This document shows, piece by piece, positions 9,034-16,441 of a DNA stretch of 56,508 nucleotides. Position numbers and translations under genes: made by a program. The stretch is from Nocardioides agariphilus (GTDB lineage: Bacteria; Actinomycetota; Actinomycetes; Propionibacteriales; Nocardioidaceae). Position 1 is the stretch's first letter, and each line of letters starts with the position of its first letter. The stretch is from NCBI RefSeq assembly GCF_015352445.1, contig NZ_JADKPO010000028.1:1-56508 (forward strand), in the 5' to 3' direction. The notes beneath the pieces were generated by a model. It was not told where the DNA came from. It saw only the letters and a list, made by a program, of their open reading frames with translations, and searched no databases.

Positions 9034-9642
9034 GTGCCCGTGACACGAGGGTTCTTCCGCAAGCGGCCAGATGGTCCTGAGGGGCGGCTCCCGCCCGGCC
9101 AGTACGACACCGGGTCGGGCTGGCCCGTGCTCACCGCCGAGGCCACCCCGCGCCTCGACGTGGACGCCTGGACGATGACCGTCGACGGCCTGGTCGACAA
9201 CCCGACGACCTGGGACTGGCGCCAGATCCACGCCCTGCCGGGGTCGACGTACTTCGGCGACATCCACTGCGTGACCACCTGGTCGAAGTTCGACACGACC
9301 TTCACCGGAGTCAGCGTCGACGAGCTGTTGAACGTGGCCGTGCCGCAGGACGACGCCACGTTCGTGATGGCGCACTCGACCACCGGTTACACCACGAACC
9401 TGCCGATCCAGGACCTCACCGGCGGCAAGGCGTGGATCGTCTGGGAGTACGACGGCCGGCCGCTGCCGCGCGAGCACGGCGGCCCGGTGCGCCTGCTGGT
9501 GCCGCACCTGTACTTCTGGAAGTCGGCGAAGTGGATCACCCGCCTCGAGCTGATGGCCCACGACCGGCAGGGCTTCTGGGAGCGCAACGGCTACCACGAC
9601 CGCGGCGACCCGTGGCGCGAGCAGCGCTACCAAGGGGACTGA
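9034..9642 (+). CDS. Molybdopterin-dependent oxidoreductase, sulfite-oxidase fold
   Basis: A 202-residue single-domain protein of the Oxidored_molyb family. The fold markers are visible: LDVDAWTMTVDGLVDNP, then DIHCVTTWSKFDTTFTG, in which the Cys (about residue 78) is the expected molybdenum ligand, and the C-terminal LYFWKSAKWITRLELM segment. There is no signal peptide and no dimerisation domain, so it is a cytoplasmic enzyme of the short YedY-like class. GTG at 9034 is taken as start; GTG at 9040 is equally possible. The reductase gene follows after 3 bases, so the two probably form one electron-transfer pair. Confidence 0.88.
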   Translation: MPVTRGFFRKRPDGPEGRLPPGQYDTGSGWPVLTAEATPRLDVDAWTMTVDGLVDNPTTWDWRQIHALPGSTYFGDIHCVTTWSKFDTTFTGVSVDELLNVAVPQDDATFVMAHSTTGYTTNLPIQDLTGGKAWIVWEYDGRPLPREHGGPVRLLVPHLYFWKSAKWITRLELMAHDRQGFWERNGYHDRGDPWREQRYQGD

Positions 9643-9645
9643 GCG

Positions 9646-10356
9646 ATGAGCATTGAGGACGTCGCGCCACGCACCACGGCCTGGACGATCGGCCGCATCA
9701 TCGAGAAGCAGCTGCCGACACCCACGACCGTGCGACTGCGCATGCACGTCGAGGATCGCCAGCGCCACTGGCCCGGCCAGCACTACCTGGTCCGGCTGCG
9801 CGCACCCGACGACTACGTGGCGCAGCGCTCCTACTCGGTGGCCTCCGACTCCGAAGACCCGCTCGTGGAGTTCCTCGTCGAGAAGCTGCCGGGCGGTGAG
9901 GTCTCAGAGTTCCTCGCCGACGTGGCCGAGGTGGGCGACGTGCTGGAGCTGCGCGGGCCGATCGGGCGGTGGTTCAGCTGGGACGTCCGCACGCCCGCCC
10001 TGTGCCTGGTCGGCGGCACCGGCGTCGTACCTGCGGTCGCCATGACCCGCGCCGCGCGCCGGGCCGGCCGGCCCGAACTGTTGCGGGTGCTGGCCGTGGC
10101 CCGCAGCCGCGAGGAGCTGCCCTACGCCGACGAGCTCGCGCGCGCCGGTGCGTCGCTGGCGCTGACCCGCGTCGCCCTCGACGGCCGGCCGCCCGGACCC
10201 CCGACGGCCTCGGAGGTTGCCCCGCTGCTGGCCGGCGTCGAGATCGCCTTCGTGTGCGGGTCATCCCGGTTCGCCCAGCTGGGCGAGGCACTGCTGATGG
10301 AGTCCGGCTTCCCGGTGGAGAAGATCCGCGTCGAGCAGTTCGGCGCGACCGGGTGA
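9646..10356 (+). CDS. FAD/NAD(P)-binding ferredoxin-reductase-like protein
   Basis: A 236-residue flavin reductase. RSYSVAS (about residue 64) is the RxYS FAD-binding motif and LVGGTGVVPAVAM (about 122) the pyridine-nucleotide loop; VCGSSRF (about 203) and the C-terminal EQFG complete the family pattern. No iron-sulphur domain is present. Overlap-like spacing with the molybdoenzyme (3 bases) suggests this protein passes electrons from NAD(P)H to or from the molybdenum partner. Confidence 0.88.
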   Translation: MSIEDVAPRTTAWTIGRIIEKQLPTPTTVRLRMHVEDRQRHWPGQHYLVRLRAPDDYVAQRSYSVASDSEDPLVEFLVEKLPGGEVSEFLADVAEVGDVLELRGPIGRWFSWDVRTPALCLVGGTGVVPAVAMTRAARRAGRPELLRVLAVARSREELPYADELARAGASLALTRVALDGRPPGPPTASEVAPLLAGVEIAFVCGSSRFAQLGEALLMESGFPVEKIRVEQFGATG

Positions 10357-10372
10357 CGCGAGTCGAAGCACG

Positions 10373-10410
10373 GGTTGAGGTCTCGAAGCTCGCAGGTCCG
10401 CACCTCAACC
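10373..10410. repeat. Palindromic element variant between reductase and LLM genes
   Basis: Outer arms GGTTGAGG and CCTCAACC enclose TCTCGAAGCTCGCAGGTCCG. It shares the outer arm of the other elements but has a different core, so it is a third subtype or a decayed copy. It could terminate the upstream transcript. Confidence 0.6.
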
Positions 10411-10424
10411 AGCATGCTTGCTGC

Positions 10425-11321
10425 ATGAGTCGTCCGTGCAAGATCGGTGTCCAGCTGCCCGAGGTCGAGCGGTACGTCCCGTGGCCGGAGTACGTCGAGC
10501 TGGCGCGCCTGGTCGAAGCTACGACCTACGACTCGGTCTGGGTGGGCGACCACCTGCTGTACGACCTGCCCGACGGGTCGACGCGCGGGCCGTGGGAGGC
10601 GTGGACCACGCTGGCGGCGATCGCCCAAGCCACCGAGCGTGTCGAGATCGGTCCGCTCGTGGCCTCGACGAGCTTCCACGCCCCTGCGATGCTCGCCAAG
10701 CAGGCGGCGACGGTGGATGCGATCTCGGGCGGGCGGCTGATCGTGGGGCTCGGAGCCGGCTGGAACAAGCGCGAGTACGACGCGTTCGGGTTCGCCTACG
10801 ACCGGCGGGTGTCCCGCTTCGAGGAGGCCTTGGCGATCATCGTGCCGCTGCTGCGCGAAGGGCACGTCGACTTCCACGGGCAGTACTACGACGTCGACGA
10901 CAGCGTGCTGGACCCCCGCCCGGAGCGCCCGGGCGGCCCGCCGATCATGCTGGGGTCCAACAGCCCACGGATGCTGGGCATCGGCCTGCCGGTCGTCGAC
11001 TCGTGGAACGTCTGGTGGTCCATCTACGACAACTCCGTCGAGCGGTTCGCCGAGGTCAAGGCCGAGGTCGATGCGGTGATGCCGCCCGGACGCTCGGTCG
11101 AGGCCACCGCCGCGGTCCTCGTCACGCTCCCCTCGGGCGACGGCCGGCTGATGGGCTCGCAGTACGACGCCAGGGTCGCGAGGGTCACTCCCGACAACCT
11201 CGCCGACCACGTGCGCGCGCTGGCCGCTGTCGGCGCGACTCACCTCCAGCTGGTGCTCGACCCCATCACCGCCGAGTCGATCGAGGTCGTCGGCGAGGTA
11301 CTGGCCGAACTCGACCGGTAG
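10425..11321 (+). CDS. LLM-class (F420-type) oxidoreductase
   Basis: A 298-residue luciferase-like monooxygenase superfamily protein. Typical segments are KIGVQLPEVERYVPWPEYVE at the start of the TIM barrel, SVWVGDHLLYDLPDG, LIVGLGAGWNKREYDAFGF and the C-terminal THLQLVLDP. In actinobacteria such proteins usually use coenzyme F420 and reduce or oxidise small organic substrates; the substrate is unknown. ATG at 10425 gives the natural N-terminus MSRPCKIGVQLP; the longer frame runs back through the palindromic element and the reductase gene. Confidence 0.85.
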   Translation: MSRPCKIGVQLPEVERYVPWPEYVELARLVEATTYDSVWVGDHLLYDLPDGSTRGPWEAWTTLAAIAQATERVEIGPLVASTSFHAPAMLAKQAATVDAISGGRLIVGLGAGWNKREYDAFGFAYDRRVSRFEEALAIIVPLLREGHVDFHGQYYDVDDSVLDPRPERPGGPPIMLGSNSPRMLGIGLPVVDSWNVWWSIYDNSVERFAEVKAEVDAVMPPGRSVEATAAVLVTLPSGDGRLMGSQYDARVARVTPDNLADHVRALAAVGATHLQLVLDPITAESIEVVGEVLAELDR

Positions 11322-11360
11322 TCCCCGCGCAATGTCGGCGGCTCGGTCCAGGATGGGGGC

Positions 11361-11693
11361 ATGGCGTACGACGAGGACCTGGCCGAGCGCATCCGGGCAG
11401 AGGTGGCCGGTGAGCCGGGTGTCACCGAGATGAAGATGTTCGGCGGGCTCGCGTTCCTGATCGGTGGCCACCTGGCGGTGGCTGCGAGCGGGCAGGGCGG
11501 GCTGATGCTGCGCTGCGACCCCGAGGAGACCGAGGCACTGCTGGCCGAGCCGGGGGCCGAGGAGTTCGAGATGCGCGGCAAGACCATGCAGGGCTGGCTG
11601 CGGGTCGCTGCCGAGACCGTCGAGGACGACGAGGTCCTGCGGGACTGGGTCGAGCGCGGCACGGTCTACGCCCGGTCGTTGCCGCCGAAGTGA
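11361..11693 (+). CDS. TfoX N-terminal-domain protein
   Basis: A 110-residue single-domain protein with the TfoX/Sxy N-terminal pattern: EVTEMKMFGG-like core (VTEMKMFGGLAFLIGGHLAV), LRCDPEETEALL, and MRGKTMQGWLRV. The name comes from competence regulators, but stand-alone actinobacterial copies have no proven role. ATG at 11361 follows the LLM gene by 39 bases with GGATGGGGGC just ahead. Confidence 0.85.
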   Translation: MAYDEDLAERIRAEVAGEPGVTEMKMFGGLAFLIGGHLAVAASGQGGLMLRCDPEETEALLAEPGAEEFEMRGKTMQGWLRVAAETVEDDEVLRDWVERGTVYARSLPPK

Positions 11694-11704
11694 CCAGGCC
11701 CCCT

Positions 11705-11799
11705 GGTTTCGAGACAGGCGCTAGCGCGCCTTCCTCAACCAGCGGGAGGACGGGTTGATCGCTGGTTTGAGGTGCGAGCTAGCGCGCCTTCCTCAACCA
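11705..11799. repeat. Two type A palindromic elements between convergent genes
   Basis: Element one, 11705-11740: GGTTTCGAGACAGGCGC, core TAGCGC, GCCTTCCTCAACC. Element two, 11764-11799: GGTTTGAGGTGCGAGCTAGC then GCGCCTTCCTCAACC. They lie in the 124 bases between the converging tfoX-like and metallophosphoesterase genes and could act as a two-way terminator. Confidence 0.8.
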
Positions 11800-11817
11800 G
11801 CGGGAGGGTGCGGCCGA

Positions 11818-13662
11818 TCAGGTGCGTGGCGTCGGCAGCACCCTGAACGGCTGCTCGATCAGGCGAGGCGTCGGCACCGGCTCGGCAGGCACGGGGATCT
11901 TGGTGAACCGGCCGCTGGAGGTGAGCACCATCTTGTCGCTGATCTCGTAGTCGCGGACGAGCTTCTCGGTGACGATCGGGTAGATCGTCAGGCTGCCGTC
12001 GGGATCGAGCCTGAGGCGCAGGAACCCCTTGCCCTCCTCGATGGCCTGGCCCATCATCGCCCAGGCGGTGAGCCCCTTGCTCATGTAGACGACGATCCAG
12101 ATGCCGAGGAAGAACGCGCCGATCACGCCACCGATGACCGACACCGCCACGATCACGATGAAGAACGTCAGCCAGGCCGCCAGCGGTCCGAACGTGTCGG
12201 CAGGGAGCAGTCCGAACCCGACGAAGCACGCGCAGCCGGTCACCAGCTGGCTCGAGGCCAGCACCATCGCCTTGACCGACAGCAGGGGTGGTCGACCTCG
12301 GAGCTTGGGCAGCAGGCAGATCACGAACGCCAGGAGTACGACGGCCAGCAACCCGCCGATGAAGCGCAGCAGCGTGGGAGGCCGCGCCGAGATGTAGGCG
12401 TCGATGATGCGGCCGTTGTTCTTGGCCTGGATGCCCTGCCAGAAGATCAGCAGCAGGAACAAGAAGATCAGGAAGTGGGTCAGTGCGAACACCGTGAACA
12501 CCCCGGGGTTGCGCCGCACGAGCCACTCGGGCCGCCACGGGAGGGCGAGCCGGTTCACCCAGGCGCGCGACTGCTCCATGCTCGGGTAGGTCACTGGCTG
12601 CTGCACGAAGGCGACCTCGTCGTCGCCCTCACGCCAGTTGCGCGACTCGGCCGGCAGCAGCTGGAGCTCCTCGGCGAGCTCGTGGGTCGTGTCGAGGTAG
12701 GCACCACCCAGACCGCAGGTCACCATCTGACGGGCGACGTCGGGCGCCTCTCCGGGCTGGAGCTTCTCGGCGAAGCGCATGTAGTGGTGCTTGTCCCCGC
12801 TCAGCCACAGCCGAACCTGAGCCCCGGTGGGCTCCGGGTCGAGGCCGCCGGGGACCTTCCGGGAGGTGACGAAGTTGCGCTCGAACCACTCCAGGCCGTT
12901 GAAGGCGTCGGGCTCCCCCGACGACGACTTCAGCCACGCCGGCGTCGCGGCGCAGACGATGACGCTGTCGCCCGGCTGGAGGTTCGCGGTCAGGGTCGAT
13001 TCGAAGTACCTCAGCTGCGGGTCGTCGAAGTAGGAGTCCAGCTGGCTGTCGAGGCCGACCAGCCACCAGCGGTGAGGCAGCTGCACCGTGAAGTAGCTGC
13101 GCTTCTGTTCGGTGCGCCAGCCCCCGATCATCCGGTCCTGGGTGAACAGGCGCAGGAACGCCGTCAGCCCGTCGTACCAGTCGTGGTTGCCCGGCAGCGC
13201 CAGCATCAACGGTTGCGGCGTCGCCCACGGCATCGCAGCGCGGTAGGGACCGACGGTGCGGTCCTCGTAGGCCTTGGTGTTGGCCCGGGGATAGACCTCG
13301 TCACCACCCAGCACCAGCATCCTGCCGCGCGGCAGCAGCTCGCCGAGTCCCTCGACGCTCAGCTCGTCTTGAGCCAGCAGGGCAGCAACGGTGTAGGTCG
13401 CCTCGAAGCCGTCGCCGACATCGGCGGTGTAGTCGAACCAGAGGGGCTCTCCCTCGGCGAGCTCCTCGCCGTGCGCGGGGATGGTGATCAGGTTGCTGTC
13501 GAAGACCTTCTGCAGCTCGCGCTTGTCGGCGTAGCTGCCGAAGATCTGCGACAGCGTCTGTGCGCCCAGGGTGCGCAGCTCGCTCGGCGCCAGCCAGCGG
13601 CAGGCGTCTTGGGGCATGAAGTTCAGCTCGACGAAGTGCTCGGCCAGCTCGTCGCGCTTCAC
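11818..13662 (-). CDS. Metallophosphoesterase with C-terminal membrane domain
   Basis: A 614-residue protein. The N-terminal 430 residues carry calcineurin-like phosphoesterase motifs: LGGDEVYP (about 118-125), ALPGNHDWYDG (about 155-165) and LSGDKHHYMRF (about 287-297), the metal-binding D/N/H residues. From about residue 405 there are four or five hydrophobic helices (TVFALTHFLIFLFLLLIFW and later ones), then a basic cytoplasmic tail. The enzyme is therefore tethered to the membrane. The GTG start at 13662 overlaps the stop of the upstream GMC oxidase gene by 4 bases (GTGA), so the two are translationally coupled. The substrate is unknown; a phospholipid or nucleotide headgroup would fit the context. 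Confidence 0.85.
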   Translation of the reverse strand: MKRDELAEHFVELNFMPQDACRWLAPSELRTLGAQTLSQIFGSYADKRELQKVFDSNLITIPAHGEELAEGEPLWFDYTADVGDGFEATYTVAALLAQDELSVEGLGELLPRGRMLVLGGDEVYPRANTKAYEDRTVGPYRAAMPWATPQPLMLALPGNHDWYDGLTAFLRLFTQDRMIGGWRTEQKRSYFTVQLPHRWWLVGLDSQLDSYFDDPQLRYFESTLTANLQPGDSVIVCAATPAWLKSSSGEPDAFNGLEWFERNFVTSRKVPGGLDPEPTGAQVRLWLSGDKHHYMRFAEKLQPGEAPDVARQMVTCGLGGAYLDTTHELAEELQLLPAESRNWREGDDEVAFVQQPVTYPSMEQSRAWVNRLALPWRPEWLVRRNPGVFTVFALTHFLIFLFLLLIFWQGIQAKNNGRIIDAYISARPPTLLRFIGGLLAVVLLAFVICLLPKLRGRPPLLSVKAMVLASSQLVTGCACFVGFGLLPADTFGPLAAWLTFFIVIVAVSVIGGVIGAFFLGIWIVVYMSKGLTAWAMMGQAIEEGKGFLRLRLDPDGSLTIYPIVTEKLVRDYEISDKMVLTSSGRFTKIPVPAEPVPTPRLIEQPFRVLPTPRT

Positions 13663-16184
13663 GGGGCGCCCCTCTCGTCGGACTCGTCGTCGCGGTCCCG
13701 GAAGAACCGCCCGTAGACGTCCCACAGCTGTCCGAGGAAGAGCCGACCGAAGCCCTCCATCGCCCCCACCCGGCTGTCGCCCCACGTGCGGAACGTCGTC
13801 AGCTGCCTCATGAAGTCGGGGATGTGGATGGTGATCACGCCGGCCGCAAGCACGGGAGCGTCGTCGTCCGACCCCGGCGCCGGGGGTTCGTGGTGGCCCT
13901 CGAGGATCTTCACGTAGAGCGTCGAGGTGTCGCGCCAGACGTCGAGCCCCGCCTCGTCACGGACCTCCTTGACGCCCACGAACGTCATCGGGTTGCCGCC
14001 CGGACCGCGCAGCCACAGGCGGTAGCGCATCTGTCGCTGGTCGACGTCGTCGTCCTCGACGAACAGGTTGAACCAGCCACGCTCGACGTCGAGACGCCCG
14101 CCGAGCAGATCGGATTCGACGTACCCGGTCGCGGATCCCTCGTGTCCGGGCTCGGCCACGAACCGGTCGACGTCGTCGACCGAGATCGTGAGCTCGAACA
14201 TCAAGCGGTCCTTGGACTTCCTGCCCTGGTCGTGCCCGGTCTGCGGATCGTCGACACCGAGCGCGACGAACCCCTTCATCTGCTCGGTGAACAGCAGCCC
14301 GCTGGCAGTTCCCGTTGGTTGAGGAGGTTGCGCAGCAACCGCTGGTTGAGGAGGTTGCGCAGCAACCGCTGGTTGAGGAGGTTGCGCAGCAACCGTCTCG
14401 AAACCATCGGTACTGTCACTGCCTCCATCACCGGGTTTCGAGACAGGCGCTAGCGCGCCTTCCTCAACCAGCGAGCGCGGATTCGAGACAGGCGCTAGCG
14501 CGCCTTCCTCAACCTTCGACAGCAGGTGCGTGCACGCGCGGTCCGCCACCGCCGCGATCGTCAGCGACGGGTTGGCGCCGACAGGGCCGGGCAGCAGCGC
14601 GCCGTCCATCACGTAGAGACCGGGATATCCGTACACCTCGCCGTAGGGGTCGCAGACGCCCTCACCCTCGTGGCGGCCCATGGGAGAGCCGCCGAGCGGG
14701 TGCACGGTGATGACGCGCTTGGCCCACCAGATCGGGTTGTCGTAGTAGGTGCCGCCGAGCTGCCCGGCGATGGCGCGCATGGTGCCGCGCACGCCGTCGA
14801 AGTAGTCGAGCGAGGTCTCGGTCGTCCAGTCGATCTCGAGACGGCCGCCGCTGAGCCGCATCACTCCGTCGGGGATGTCGCGACCCATGCCGAGCAGCGG
14901 CAGCGAGGTGGCGGTGAGGGTGCCGGGACCGATCATCTCGGCGATGTCGGCGCCGACGGTGGAGTCTGCGGTGTTGGTCAGGTCCTCGACCGCGCGCCGG
15001 TAGCCGAACTGGAACGCGCGGGCCAGGGTGCCCAGGCCCTTGCCGCTCTCGGCGAGCCACGCCGCGAAGGCAGGGTAGCCGGCGTCCTCGATGTAGTGGC
15101 CCCGCCCGGCGGCACCATCACCATCGGCTTCGTCTGCCAACCGGATCGCCGTCGTGATCACCGGGCCGGTGTTGGCACCGAGATCTCGGCCCAGCCCATC
15201 GCGCGAGGCGTCCATGACGAAGCCGAGCAGGTCGCCGTTGCCGGTGAACCTCGTGCCGAGCGCGCCGCTGATCCCCGGAAAGGCGCTGCGGTTGCGCAGC
15301 AGCAGGTAGTTGGTGCCGAAGGTGCCCGCTGCCAGCACCAGTCGCCGAGTGCGGATGGTGCGCACCGGCAGGTCGGTCGCGGGTTCGCCGTCGGCGCCGG
15401 TGTGCACGACGTACGTCACCTCGTAGCCGCCGCCCTCGAGCGGGCGGAAGCCCTTGACCTCGTGCCGCACCCGGATGTCGGCACCGGCGTGCTTGGCCGC
15501 GGACAGGTAGGTGTGGTCGAGGGAGTTCTTCGCGCCGTTGTTGCACCCCACGTCGCACTCGCCGACCAGGCTGCAGGTGGTGCGCGGGACGCCGTGGATG
15601 TTGCCGTACGCCGGGAGCGGGATCTCTCCTTGCCGCACGGGGTCCTCGCCGGGCCGGCGGGAGAACGCCACCGCCAACGGGGGCCGCTGCAACGACAGCC
15701 CCGCGCCGGCCGCTGCCTCCTCCATGGCCATCGTCTTGGGCGTGTCCTGGTAGGGGTACGGCGAGACGCCGATCATCGACTCGACCGCGTCGTAGTGGGG
15801 GTCGAGGTCGGCCCGGGAGATCGGCCAGTGCTCGTAGCCGCCGTGTGGCAGCGGCTGCTCGTGCACGAACCACTTCTCGTCCTTGCGCAGCAGCACGTTG
15901 GCGTAGATGAGCGAGCCACCGCCCAGGCCGCTGGAGACCAGGCCGTCGATGCCGTCGAAGCTCCAGACCTGGAAGAGCCCGTGGCGACCCTCGCCCGGCT
16001 CCCAGAAGCTCTTCGCCGTCTCGCTCGGCGTGCGCGCGAAGCTGCCCGGCGGGTAGGCCCGCCCGCGCTCCAGGACGACGACCGAGCGACCTGCCTCGGC
16101 CAGGCGGTAGGCAGCGACCGAGCCGCCGAAGCCCGAGCCCACGACGACGACGTCGACCGACTCGGTCGAGGCTGTTTCGGGCAT
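13659..16184 (-). CDS. GMC-type FAD oxidoreductase with C-terminal accessory domain
   Basis: An 841-residue flavoenzyme. The Rossmann motif VVVVGSGFGGSVAAYRLAEA is at about 12-31, the GMC signature SSGLGGGSLIYANVLLR at about 85-101, and the catalytic region VHPLGGSPMGRH with GANPSLTIAAVADR near 490-545. The order and the HPLGG motif point to the cholesterol-oxidase-like branch of GMC enzymes, which oxidise secondary alcohols of sterols or lipids with O2. Residues about 557-623 are a linker made from the palindromic repeats (three AVAAQPPQP-type units and two [10 protein letters not shown] units). Residues 625-841 form a domain homologous to the N-terminus of the divergent hydrolase at 16442 (FTEQMKGF, DDVDRFV, FNLFVED, STLYVKI, DFMRQLTTF). 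Stop overlaps the phosphoesterase start. Confidence 0.88.
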   Translation of the reverse strand: MPETASTESVDVVVVGSGFGGSVAAYRLAEAGRSVVVLERGRAYPPGSFARTPSETAKSFWEPGEGRHGLFQVWSFDGIDGLVSSGLGGGSLIYANVLLRKDEKWFVHEQPLPHGGYEHWPISRADLDPHYDAVESMIGVSPYPYQDTPKTMAMEEAAAGAGLSLQRPPLAVAFSRRPGEDPVRQGEIPLPAYGNIHGVPRTTCSLVGECDVGCNNGAKNSLDHTYLSAAKHAGADIRVRHEVKGFRPLEGGGYEVTYVVHTGADGEPATDLPVRTIRTRRLVLAAGTFGTNYLLLRNRSAFPGISGALGTRFTGNGDLLGFVMDASRDGLGRDLGANTGPVITTAIRLADEADGDGAAGRGHYIEDAGYPAFAAWLAESGKGLGTLARAFQFGYRRAVEDLTNTADSTVGADIAEMIGPGTLTATSLPLLGMGRDIPDGVMRLSGGRLEIDWTTETSLDYFDGVRGTMRAIAGQLGGTYYDNPIWWAKRVITVHPLGGSPMGRHEGEGVCDPYGEVYGYPGLYVMDGALLPGPVGANPSLTIAAVADRACTHLLSKVEEGALAPVSNPRSLVEEGALAPVSKPGDGGSDSTDGFETVAAQPPQPAVAAQPPQPAVAAQPPQPTGTASGLLFTEQMKGFVALGVDDPQTGHDQGRKSKDRLMFELTISVDDVDRFVAEPGHEGSATGYVESDLLGGRLDVERGWFNLFVEDDDVDQRQMRYRLWLRGPGGNPMTFVGVKEVRDEAGLDVWRDTSTLYVKILEGHHEPPAPGSDDDAPVLAAGVITIHIPDFMRQLTTFRTWGDSRVGAMEGFGRLFLGQLWDVYGRFFRDRDDESDERGAP
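14317..14514. repeat. Composite of five palindromic elements inside the GMC gene
   Basis: On the plus strand: three exact 27-bp units (14317-14343, 14344-14370, 14371-14397; GGTTGAGGAGGTTGCGCAGC + AACCGCT), closed by GTCTCGAAACC at 14395-14405, then two type A elements at 14434-14469 and 14481-14514. On the coding (minus) strand the 27-bp unit is exactly nine codons and reads AVAAQPPQP. No stop occurs in this frame. Confidence 0.9.
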
Positions 16185-16441
16185 GGTGTGGGGCCCCCCG
16201 ATTGATGGTGTTCGACGATCTGACTTCGGTCAGCGACGCTACCGGAGTCCACTGGCCGGTGACCATCAAACGCCTCGGTGACTCGCGTGTTAACGGTCCG
16301 TTCGGGCCATTGCCAAATCAGTCCGCGTGGGCATGCTCCCGCCCGCCATACGCGGGGGTTAGTCTGCGCGATGGAACACGTCTGACAGGTGGCCGGCCCA
16401 AGGATCGAGGCGGCCTCAGACGGCCGAGAGTGTGGGTGACC
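16185..16441. promoter_or_regulatory. Divergent promoter region between GMC oxidase and alpha/beta hydrolase genes
   Basis: 257 bases with no good ORF, between two divergent genes whose products share a domain, so co-regulation is likely. The middle part (about 16270-16320) is relatively AT-rich (GTTAACGGTCC, TTGCCAAATCAG). I see no clear operator. Confidence 0.4.

Noticed and set aside
11755-13716. A 653-codon plus-strand frame over the metallophosphoesterase gene
   Set aside because: Shadow of the minus-strand gene, which has all catalytic motifs and a coupled start.
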